A DNA stretch of 11,167 bases from Candidatus Eiseniibacteriota bacterium (GTDB lineage: Bacteria; Arandabacterota; Arandabacteria; JAGLYR01). This document shows positions 1-6,178 of this stretch, piece after piece. The position numbers were made by a program, and so were the translations under genes. The notes under the pieces are model-generated. The model saw only the letters and a list, made by a program, of their open reading frames with translations, was not told where the DNA came from and made no database searches. Location: NCBI GenBank assembly GCA_023132135.1, contig JAGLYR010000206.1:1-11167 (forward strand), read 5' to 3'. Position 1 is the first letter of the stretch, and each line of letters starts with the position of its first letter.

Positions 1-555
1 GAGCGCCCGGGAATAGTTCTCCGGCAGGTCCCGCCCATCGCCGAGCTCCAGACCGTTAATGGCGTTGGCCACATCCGCGGTGTTGGTGGTGATGTCCTGA
101 TGCATCGTCCATGGAACGTCATTTTCCGAGCCGTAGGGGGCGTTGTCGTATCCGCACGAGCTGTAGGAGTGGGGATAATCCTGGAAAGCGCCCACGCCAA
201 AGGCCGCGTCGATGCCCAAATCGATGATGGACTGCATGATATTGAGAGCCGACGATTTCACCTCGTTTATCTCCTGGCCCATGCTGCCGGTGGCGTCCAT
301 GACGAAGACGATGTCCGCAGCCCGGATGATTCCGCTGGCAGGAGTGGTTACACAGAGAGAATCCATGACCGTCTCATTGCACGTGATCGTGAAGTCAAAG
401 CTCTCTGGATCCACCACAAAATTCGTGGGCTCCCCATTGACGGATTCAAAGCCGCGCCCGCCGCGCCCGTCGAGCTGGGCCAGAGCCGGACTGCAAAGAG
501 AAAAGGCCAGCAACACTCCCACCGTAAGACAGACTACACCTTTAGCATTCACCAT
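1..555 (-). CDS. Secreted vWA-domain protein, N-terminal part (runs off the window)
   Basis: This is an open frame of 185 codons from an ATG at 555-553 with no stop before the left edge, so the C-terminal part is missing. A strong Shine-Dalgarno site (GGAGG) lies about 6 nt upstream of the ATG. Residues 1-26 form a typical Sec signal peptide: a short basic start, a hydrophobic core, and ALA followed by Q27 as the likely cleavage site. Residues 40-72 read like a beta-rich segment. A vWA domain starts near residue 81 with a hydrophobic strand (DIVFVM) leading into D87-A-T-G-S91-M, a MIDAS metal site of the DxTxS form. The product is therefore an exported protein with a metal-dependent adhesion or protein-binding domain. 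It is transcribed divergently from the AlkP operon. Its partner is unknown, and no link to the sulfate genes is visible beyond position. Confidence 0.88.
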   Translation of the reverse strand, partial: MVNAKGVVCLTVGVLLAFSLCSPALAQLDGRGGRGFESVNGEPTNFVVDPESFDFTITCNETVMDSLCVTTPASGIIRAADIVFVMDATGSMGQEINEVKSSALNIMQSIIDLGIDAAFGVGAFQDYPHSYSSCGYDNAPYGSENDVPWTMHQDITTNTADVANAINGLELGDGRDLPENYSRAL

Positions 556-573
556 GTTGTTCCTCCCTCCTCA

Positions 574-603
574 GGAAACACGAGATCGCTCTCACAGTGT
601 TCC
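574..603 (-). promoter_or_regulatory. Imperfect hairpin in the vWA gene leader
   Basis: On the minus strand, GGAACAC pairs with GTGTTTCC and an inner GAGA pairs with TCTC around a GCGA loop, which is a GNRA tetraloop. A 3-nt bulge separates the two stems and one extra T sits in the outer arm. It lies about 18 nt upstream of the vWA start codon and leaves the Shine-Dalgarno site free. It could stabilise the mRNA or regulate translation. There is no experimental support. Confidence 0.45.
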
Positions 604-695
604 CCTGTGTCAATTGCTTGGTTCGGATCACCAGTCTGTCAATGATGATACCATATTCCCCGGTGACATTCCACCTGTTTTGCAGGAGATCCGCG

Positions 696-725
696 GTAGT
701 AACCTCCTGGGTAGTAACCTCTTGG
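696..725. repeat. 15-bp tandem direct repeat, two copies
   Basis: GTAGTAACCTCCTGG (696-710) is followed immediately by GTAGTAACCTCTTGG (711-725), with one mismatch. It sits in the divergent intergenic region, 106 bp upstream of the -35 box of the AlkP operon promoter. Two adjacent direct repeats could be a binding site for a tandem-binding regulator, or simply a slippage duplication. Confidence 0.75.
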
Positions 726-830
726 AAGGACTTGCCTTTCGTGGTGACAATTCAGAGATGCCGGGTCAAGACCGCGCGGGGAATGCCGATAGAACAGGAA
801 GATACGCCCGAGCGGGTCCATGGAGACGTC

Positions 831-859
831 TTGACACCCCGTGTCCCCGCCGCTATCTT
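831..859 (+). promoter_or_regulatory. Sigma-70-type promoter for the AlkP operon
   Basis: A perfect -35 hexamer TTGACA (831-836) is separated by 17 bp from TATCTT (854-859), which matches the -10 consensus at 4 of 6 positions. Transcription would begin near 866 and give a leader of about 93 nt containing two hairpins before the TTG start at 959. The promoter also argues against the in-frame ATG at 863, which would lie just upstream of the transcript start. Confidence 0.6.
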
Positions 860-877
860 GTGATGTTGGTTTGCGCG

Positions 878-893
878 ACGGCCGTTCGGCCGT
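878..893 (+). promoter_or_regulatory. Leader hairpin 1, possible attenuator
   Basis: ACGGCCG (878-884) and CGGCCGT (887-893) are perfect inverted arms separated by TT; as RNA the likely form is a 6-bp stem closed by a GUUC loop. A moderately T-rich run (TTTCCGTTGTTCTTGT) follows at once, so the element looks like a weak intrinsic terminator about 12 nt into the predicted transcript. It may attenuate the AlkP operon. Confidence 0.45.
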
Positions 894-915
894 TTCCGTT
901 GTTCTTGTGGAATTC

Positions 916-935
916 CCGGACCGCGCGCGGTCCGG
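916..935. promoter_or_regulatory. 20-bp perfect palindrome in the AlkP operon leader
   Basis: CCGGACCGCG (916-925) is followed directly by its exact reverse complement (926-935). Flanking GAAT (910-913) and ATTC (936-939) extend the symmetry across a 2-nt bulge. It lies 23 bp before the predicted start codon and just before the GAGG ribosome site. It could be a dimeric-protein operator or an RNA hairpin affecting translation of the first AlkP gene. Confidence 0.6.
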
Positions 936-958
936 ATTCATGTAGAGGTCGAGCCATT

Positions 959-3118
959 TTGAGACGAGTTCTTGCGACAGGTCTGGTCCTGACAGCAGTG
1001 CTTGCTGCGGCCTGCACAGACGCGCAGGCCTACGTGGGTCCGGGGGCAGGGTTTGCCTTTCTAACGTCTTTCGCTGTCTTGTTCCTTACGATCTTCGTTG
1101 CCATCGGGACCATTCTTATCTGGCCCATCCGATTCCTGTTCCTCCGGGCAAAACGCCGGGGGATGAAGGAAGCCATGGTGGATCGGGTTGTAGTGATCGG
1201 TTTCGACGGAATGGATCCGGCACTCACCCGGCGTTTCATGGATGCCGGGAAGCTGCCGAACCTTGCGAAGCTGGCGGAAGAGGGGACCTTCTGTCCTCTC
1301 AAAACCACGTCGCCGTCGATCTCTCCGGCTGCCTGGTCCTCGTTTCTCACCGGCTCGCATCCGGCCAAACACAACGTGTTCGACTTCCTGACCCCGGACC
1401 GGCGAACCTACTTCCCTGTGCTGTCCTCGGCCGACATCGGGGCGGTCTCCAGGACCTTCAGCCTGGGGAAGTATGCGATTCCCCTGGGCAAGCCCAAGAT
1501 CCGCCTGCTGCGCAGAGGTGTCCCCTTCTGGAAACACCTGGGCGATCGGGGAATTTTCTCATCCATCATCCGGGTTCCCATCACATTTCCCCCGGAGAAG
1601 TTCCGGGGTGTTCTCGTCAGCGGGCTCTGTGTCCCCGACCTCAAGGGCACGCAGGGCACTTTCACCTACTACACGACATCCACCAATGGGAACAAGGAAC
1701 ACACGGGCGGGGTGCGGATCCCGGTGAAGTTCGAGGGCGATACAATTCACGCGGAGATCGAGGGCCCGGTGAATTCGATGCTTCGGGAACCCGTGCCCAT
1801 GACGATTCCCTTTACCGTCGTTGTGGATCGCCCGGGGAAGCGGGCGCGGGTTGAGATAGCGGGTCAGACAATCGAGCTGGGTGAGCGCGAGTACTCTCCG
1901 TGGATCTCCCTGGAATTCAGCGCCGGCTTTGGTATCACGGTGCGCGGAATCGCCAGGTTCTACGTGACCCGGATGGAACCCGACTTCGGACTATACGTGA
2001 CGCCCATTCACATCGATCCCGAGAAACCGGCTCTTCCCATTTCGCACCCCTTCGTCTACGCGGTCTACCTCTCCAAACTGATTGGGCCCTACGCGACGCT
2101 GGGACTGGCGGAAGATACGTGGGCGCTCAACGAGCGGGTGATCGACGAGGGCGCTTTCCTCCAACAGGCCTACTCCTGTCACGAAGAGCGCGAGAAGATG
2201 CTCTTCAACGAGCTGGAAAAGGTTCGAAAAGGACTCGTGGTCTGCGTGTTCGATACCACGGACCGCGTTCAGCACATGATGTTCCGCTACCTCGTACCGG
2301 GGCATCCGGCCAACGAGGGTCAGGACACGGAGGTCCACAAGAATGCCATTGAGGATCTCTATGTCCGAATGGACGAGGTCGTGGGCCGTGTGCGGGAGAA
2401 GATGAAAGAGCGGGAAACCCTGATTGTGATGTCGGACCACGGATTCAAGGCTTTCCGGCGAGGGGTGAACCTCAACTCCTGGTTGGTGCAGAACGGTTAC
2501 ATGGTTCTGAAGGATGGATGCACCGGGGCCGGGGAGTGGTTGCAGGATGTGGACTGGTCGAAGACCAAGGCGTTCGCATTGGGTCTGGGGGGGCTCTACT
2601 TTAACGTCAAGGGCCGCGAAGGGCAGGGAATCGTCCAGCGTGGCGATGAGCTCGAAGCCCTCCGGACGGAACTGCTCGAGAAACTGCAGGGACTCAAGGA
2701 CTCGGACACGGGGGATACGGCAATCCGAAACGTGTACGTTGCAACAGAGCTCTACAAGGGACCATATGTAGACAACGCCCCGGATCTGGTGATCGGCTAT
2801 GCCGATGGATACCGGGTTTCCTGGGACTGCGTCACCGGTATCGTGAACGATGTCGTTTTCGAAGACAACAGGAAAGCGTGGAGCGGAGATCACTGTCTCG
2901 ATCCCGAGATTGTACCGGGCATCTTCTTCTCCAGTCTGAAGATCAATACGAACCAGCCGGCTATCATTGACGTTGCTCCGACGGTGCTGGACCTGTTCGG
3001 GGTTGCGCCGCCGCCCTATATGGACGGCCGTTCGCTGCTGAATGGCTCTCAAGAGCAGTCCGGAGTCCGGGGAAAGGGGCAGCACGTGAGCCGAGTGACG
3101 GGAGAGCAATCTTCATGA
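959..3118 (+). CDS. Membrane-anchored AlkP-superfamily phosphodiesterase (AlkP-1)
   Basis: The predicted product has 719 residues from a TTG at 959, chosen because GAGG lies 10 nt upstream and the N-terminus then reads as a clean membrane-targeting segment. The frame stays open much further upstream, but that part overlaps the vWA gene and the promoter. Residues 4-24 are a signal peptide or first helix, followed by YVGPGAG, a second helix (about 32-55), and a basic stretch RFLFLRAKRR. By the positive-inside rule the catalytic domain would face the cytoplasm. Hallmarks of the type I phosphodiesterase/nucleotide pyrophosphatase branch are D83 (GFDGMD), S122 in SISPAAW at the nucleophile position, D435/H439 (DRVQH), D493/H494 (SDHGF) and H645 (SGDH). 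A beta-rich insert occupies about residues 230-370. The stop overlaps the next start as ATGA. It is a paralog of the next gene. The substrate is unknown; phosphodiester, phosphomonoester or sulfate ester are all possible. Confidence 0.85.
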   Translation: MRRVLATGLVLTAVLAAACTDAQAYVGPGAGFAFLTSFAVLFLTIFVAIGTILIWPIRFLFLRAKRRGMKEAMVDRVVVIGFDGMDPALTRRFMDAGKLPNLAKLAEEGTFCPLKTTSPSISPAAWSSFLTGSHPAKHNVFDFLTPDRRTYFPVLSSADIGAVSRTFSLGKYAIPLGKPKIRLLRRGVPFWKHLGDRGIFSSIIRVPITFPPEKFRGVLVSGLCVPDLKGTQGTFTYYTTSTNGNKEHTGGVRIPVKFEGDTIHAEIEGPVNSMLREPVPMTIPFTVVVDRPGKRARVEIAGQTIELGEREYSPWISLEFSAGFGITVRGIARFYVTRMEPDFGLYVTPIHIDPEKPALPISHPFVYAVYLSKLIGPYATLGLAEDTWALNERVIDEGAFLQQAYSCHEEREKMLFNELEKVRKGLVVCVFDTTDRVQHMMFRYLVPGHPANEGQDTEVHKNAIEDLYVRMDEVVGRVREKMKERETLIVMSDHGFKAFRRGVNLNSWLVQNGYMVLKDGCTGAGEWLQDVDWSKTKAFALGLGGLYFNVKGREGQGIVQRGDELEALRTELLEKLQGLKDSDTGDTAIRNVYVATELYKGPYVDNAPDLVIGYADGYRVSWDCVTGIVNDVVFEDNRKAWSGDHCLDPEIVPGIFFSSLKINTNQPAIIDVAPTVLDLFGVAPPPYMDGRSLLNGSQEQSGVRGKGQHVSRVTGEQSS

Positions 3119-5142
3119 GAATGGGAAGACGAACGTGTTGGATCGCAGGTCTCGCGATTTTCGGTCTGGGATTGCTTGTGCTGGGCCCGTCATCCGGGCC
3201 GGCGAGCGCGGCCGGGGGCAAGAAGGTGCTGGTCCTGGGTTTCGACGGAATGGATCCGAATCTGTCCAAGCGGCTGATGGAGGAGGGGAAGCTGCCCAAC
3301 TTCAAACGCTTGGCCGACGGGGGCGGATTCTCGAAGCTGGGCACGAGTATTCCCCCGCAGAGCCCTGTGGCCTGGTCCAATTTCATCACGGGCCAGAATC
3401 CCGGCGGGCATGGCATTTTCGATTTCGTCGCGCGTACTCCTGAGAACTACCTTCCGTTCTTGTCCACTTCCGTCACCGACAAGAAAGGCACACGTCTCCT
3501 GAGGAGGGGAACGGCCTTCTGGGAAATTCTGGAGGATCACGGTATCTGGAACTCGGTTCTCCGGGTACCCTCCAACTATCCGCCCGTCGATATGAAGGGT
3601 CCGTCTCTGTCCGGAATGGGAACGCCCGACATCCTGGGAACCTACGGAACGTTCTCCTTCTACACGACCGAACCGCAAGTGGGGGGCGATGTGGAGGGGG
3701 GGAAGATCATTGAAGTCAAGATGCGGAACAACATGATCGAATCTTCCCTCGTGGGGCCCAGGATCGGAGAGGGCGGAGACGCAGTCAAGGTGGAAGCACC
3801 TTTCACCGTGTGGGTCGACCCCGAAGAGGCGGTCGCCAAGATCCGCGTGGGGGATGAGGAATTCGTTCTGGCGCAGGGAGAGTGGAGCGACTGGAAACCC
3901 GTCGAATTCAAAGTGATGTCGAAGGGGATGGAAATCCTCCTGTCCCTGGTGGGACAGACTTCCTCGCTCCACTCGATTGCGAGGTTCTACCTCAAGGAAG
4001 CACACCCCGAGTTCAATCTGTATGTTTCGCCGCTCAACTTCGACCCGTTCTATTCTCCGCCCGGGACCAGCATCTGTACACCGGATGGCTATTCCAAGAA
4101 ACTGGCCAAGGAGATCGGGTACTTCTACACCCAGGGAATGGCCGAGGACACATGGGCTCTTAACGAGGGAAGGCTCAACGAGAAGGAATTCCTGCAGCAG
4201 AGCGAATTCGTGCTTCAGGAACGGATCAGGATGTTCAGGTGTGAGCTGGAGCACTTCCTCCAGAAGGAGCAGGCGCTCTACTTCTGCTACTTCTCAACGA
4301 CCGATCCGCTGTCCCACATGTTCGGGCGATTCATGGACCCGGGGCACCCGTTGAACTACCCGGATGAGTTCGAGAAATATGGGGATGTAATCCCCCACTA
4401 CTACACCCGGATGGACTCCGTGCTGGGCTATGCTCTGGACCGGGTGGGGGAGGGGACCACGGTGATGGTGCTCTCCGACCACGGATTCACCTCCTACCGG
4501 CGTTCATTCCACCTGAACACATGGTTGTACGAGAACGGCTACATCCAACTGAGGGACAAGCGGAAGAAGAGCAGCGGCGAGTTCTTCGTGAACGTGGACT
4601 GGCGCAAGACCAGGGCGTATGCTCTCGGGATCAACTGCCTGTACCTGAACCTCAAGGGGCGCGAGGGCTATGGCATTGTGAAACCGGGATATGAAGCCGA
4701 TCAGCTGCTGGCGGAGCTGGTTGAGAAACTCGAGGCCATCACGGATCCTAAGACGGGAGAGCAGGCGATTCTCAGGGTCTATCGCTCAAGCGAAGTTTAC
4801 TCCGGGGATGCCATAGAATCAGCCCCGGATCTGGTGGTCGGCTACAACGCGGGGTACCGCGCTTCGTGGGAAACAGCTCTGGGCAAGATCCCCAATCCCG
4901 AAAAGGGTTTCTTCGGGGACAATCTGAAAAAGTGGAGCGGGGATCACTGCATGGCGGCGGAGATCATTCCGGGGGTGCTTTTCACGAACAAGCCGCTCCG
5001 GATTCCTGATCCGTCCCTGGTGGATCTTGCGCCCACGATCCTGAATGAGTTCGGGATCGAGAAGACGCCGGAGATGATCGGGCGGAACGTATTTGCGGAA
5101 GGGCCGGAAACAGGAAGCAGGGTGGAGAGTGTGATGAGGTGA
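3115..5142 (+). CDS. Exported AlkP-superfamily phosphodiesterase (AlkP-2)
   Basis: The predicted product has 675 residues from an ATG that overlaps the previous stop by 4 bp (ATGA), which suggests translational coupling. Residues 1-32 form a Sec signal peptide with basic residues RR at 5-6, a hydrophobic core, and ASA before the likely cleavage site, so the enzyme should act outside the cytoplasmic membrane. The mature part starts directly with the AlkP fold: D44 (GFDGMD), S83 in QSPVAW at the nucleophile position, D397/H401 (DPLSH), D455/H456 (SDHGF), and D610/H611 (SGDH). It shares with AlkP-1 the beta-rich insert between the first and second metal-ligand groups (about 190-320), which the two AlkP genes of the leftward operon lack. 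All expected metal ligands are present, so it should be active. The two genes are an old tandem duplication whose products now differ in location. The substrate cannot be read from the sequence. Confidence 0.9.
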   Translation: MRMGRRTCWIAGLAIFGLGLLVLGPSSGPASAAGGKKVLVLGFDGMDPNLSKRLMEEGKLPNFKRLADGGGFSKLGTSIPPQSPVAWSNFITGQNPGGHGIFDFVARTPENYLPFLSTSVTDKKGTRLLRRGTAFWEILEDHGIWNSVLRVPSNYPPVDMKGPSLSGMGTPDILGTYGTFSFYTTEPQVGGDVEGGKIIEVKMRNNMIESSLVGPRIGEGGDAVKVEAPFTVWVDPEEAVAKIRVGDEEFVLAQGEWSDWKPVEFKVMSKGMEILLSLVGQTSSLHSIARFYLKEAHPEFNLYVSPLNFDPFYSPPGTSICTPDGYSKKLAKEIGYFYTQGMAEDTWALNEGRLNEKEFLQQSEFVLQERIRMFRCELEHFLQKEQALYFCYFSTTDPLSHMFGRFMDPGHPLNYPDEFEKYGDVIPHYYTRMDSVLGYALDRVGEGTTVMVLSDHGFTSYRRSFHLNTWLYENGYIQLRDKRKKSSGEFFVNVDWRKTRAYALGINCLYLNLKGREGYGIVKPGYEADQLLAELVEKLEAITDPKTGEQAILRVYRSSEVYSGDAIESAPDLVVGYNAGYRASWETALGKIPNPEKGFFGDNLKKWSGDHCMAAEIIPGVLFTNKPLRIPDPSLVDLAPTILNEFGIEKTPEMIGRNVFAEGPETGSRVESVMR

Positions 5143-5154
5143 AGGAGAGGCGTT

Positions 5155-5349
5155 ATGTTCGGGGGAAAGAAGGTCAAGATCGAGAAGGAGTTGTACAGCA
5201 AGGCCGAGATGTATGCCAAGGTCGCAGGCTACACTTCGGTAGAGGAATTCATCAATCACATTGTGGAGAAGGAACTGGCTACCTTCGGCGAAGGTGATTC
5301 CGAAGAGGAAATCAAGAAAAAACTCCAGGGACTCGGGTATATTTCATAG
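5155..5349 (+). CDS. Small ribbon-helix-helix-like protein with LGY tail (RHH-1)
   Basis: The predicted product has 64 residues. The ATG is preceded by AGGAG at good spacing and starts 12 nt after the AlkP-2 stop. Residues 5-41 fit a ribbon-helix-helix (MetJ/Arc type) pattern: a short strand (KKVKIEKEL), a helix (YSKAEMYAKVAG), a turn with YTSVEEF, and a second helix to about residue 41. Such proteins usually dimerise and bind DNA through the strand. The rest (43-64) is an acidic linker and a short helix SEEEIKKKLQGLGYIS. The same ending occurs on APS kinase and on the ribbon-helix-helix-like protein of the leftward operon. It may be an operon regulator or a non-DNA-binding adaptor that docks through its tail. 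No toxin gene sits next to it, so an antitoxin role is unlikely. Confidence 0.8.
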   Translation: MFGGKKVKIEKELYSKAEMYAKVAGYTSVEEFINHIVEKELATFGEGDSEEEIKKKLQGLGYIS

Positions 5350-5358
5350 GTGAGGTCC

Positions 5359-6174
5359 ATGTTCGCATTCAACAATGCGCTGGCGAGAATGTTTGACCTG
5401 TTCTACACGCCGTTCCGGTCGTTTCATCCTGTCTGGGGCCTGCTGGCCATGTCTGCCGTCACCGGTCTCATTCTGCTGTTCATCTGGAAGTACACCACCA
5501 ACCAGAAGCAGATGAAGGCGGTGAAGGACCGCATCAAGATGCATTTCATCGAGATCCGGCTGTACCAGGATGACATGGGGATCATCTGGAAAACCCAGGC
5601 GCGGATTCTCAAGCAGAACCTCCGCTACATCGTGCTGGTACTGGTCCCGGCCCTCGTGATTATTGTTCCGGTTGTGTTCATCCTTGTGGATATGGATCAC
5701 CGGTTTGGCCGCGAGGCTCTCGAACCGGGCGAGTCTGCCCTGGTGAAGGTGAAGTTCGCCGGGCGGGGAGGATTGCCGGAGGTCACGATCCGGGCGCCGG
5801 AGGGTGTAGTGGTAGAGACGCCCCGGCTCCGGATTCCGGTGGAGCGAGAGGTAGACTGGCGCATCCGGGCCGAACGTGAGGGAGATTTCGATCTGGCCTT
5901 TGTAGTCGACGGAGACACGTACACCAAGAGACTGACGGTCGGTAACTCAACCAGGCGCTTCTCGTTCATCAAAGGGCAAGCCACGGTTGAGGAAGCCTTC
6001 TTCAATCCGGGGGAGGATCCTCTGCCCAAGGGGTCGCTGATCGAGTCCATCGAAATTACCTACCCGGAGATGCGCTTCCGCTTTGAGAGCTGGGTAGGTC
6101 ACTGGTTGACGCTCTTCTGCGTGTTCTCGCTGGCGGTGGGGTTCGGTTTGAAGCCGGTATTCAATGTGGAATAG
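5359..6174 (+). CDS. Three-helix membrane protein, possible Oxa1/YidC/EMC3 superfamily relative
   Basis: The predicted product has 271 residues from the ATG at 5359, which has AGGTGAGG just upstream; a GTG at 5350 would add three residues but lacks a clear ribosome site. Residues 24-43 are a first membrane helix. Residues 44-88 are a charged, probably helical, cytoplasmic stretch (KYTTNQKQMKAVKDRIK). A second helix spans 90-110. Residues 112-240 form a beta-rich soluble domain with an Ig-like feel. A third helix spans about 245-262. One helix, a basic helical hairpin with an NQK..MK pattern, then another helix recalls the DUF106/EMC3 group of membrane insertases, but the large soluble insert before the last helix is unusual. 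The assignment is a hypothesis from pattern only. It is the last gene of the rightward operon, so it may help insert or anchor the AlkP proteins. Confidence 0.75.
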   Translation: MFAFNNALARMFDLFYTPFRSFHPVWGLLAMSAVTGLILLFIWKYTTNQKQMKAVKDRIKMHFIEIRLYQDDMGIIWKTQARILKQNLRYIVLVLVPALVIIVPVVFILVDMDHRFGREALEPGESALVKVKFAGRGGLPEVTIRAPEGVVVETPRLRIPVEREVDWRIRAEREGDFDLAFVVDGDTYTKRLTVGNSTRRFSFIKGQATVEEAFFNPGEDPLPKGSLIESIEITYPEMRFRFESWVGHWLTLFCVFSLAVGFGLKPVFNVE

Positions 6175-6178
6175 CGGC
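6153..6178. terminator. Hairpin between convergent operons, candidate bidirectional terminator
   Basis: GCCG-g-TATTC (6153-6162) pairs with GAATA-g-CGGC (6169-6178) around an AATGTG loop, giving 9 pairs with one internal mismatch. It spans the stop codon of the rightward operon and the last base of the leftward stop. Neither side has a T-run, so it is not a textbook intrinsic terminator. It may limit read-through or protect the 3' ends. Confidence 0.45.

Larger units (their letters stand above)
556..958. other. Divergent intergenic control region
   Basis: This 403-bp stretch lies between the start of the leftward vWA gene and the chosen start of the rightward AlkP operon. It contains a structured leader on the vWA side (574-603), two TTGACA hexamers on the minus strand (608-613 and 637-642) without convincing -10 partners, a 15-bp tandem repeat (696-725), a good plus-strand promoter (831-859), and two hairpins in the AlkP leader (878-893 and 916-935). 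Frames open through this stretch have no Shine-Dalgarno site and no recognisable protein character, so I read it as non-coding. Confidence 0.7.

Noticed and set aside
212-958. Upstream extension of the AlkP-1 frame by about 249 codons
   Set aside because: It overlaps the vWA gene on the other strand and the promoter and leader hairpins, has no protein-like character, and would bury the signal/anchor segment.
959-1020. Lipoprotein signal (LAAAC) at the AlkP-1 N-terminus
   Set aside because: The residue three before the Cys is Ala rather than Leu/Val/Ile, and a second membrane helix follows, so a lipobox is not convincing.
1991-3109. Minus-strand open frame of 372 codons opposite AlkP-1
   Set aside because: Antisense shadow of a GC-rich gene; no domain, no ribosome site, and the plus strand carries all AlkP motifs.
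3190-4254. Minus-strand open frame of 354 codons opposite AlkP-2
   Set aside because: Antisense shadow; composition is not protein-like and AlkP-2 is certain.
5155-5349. Antitoxin of a toxin-antitoxin pair
   Set aside because: No toxin-like gene is adjacent. The next gene encodes a membrane protein, and the tail is shared with APS kinase.
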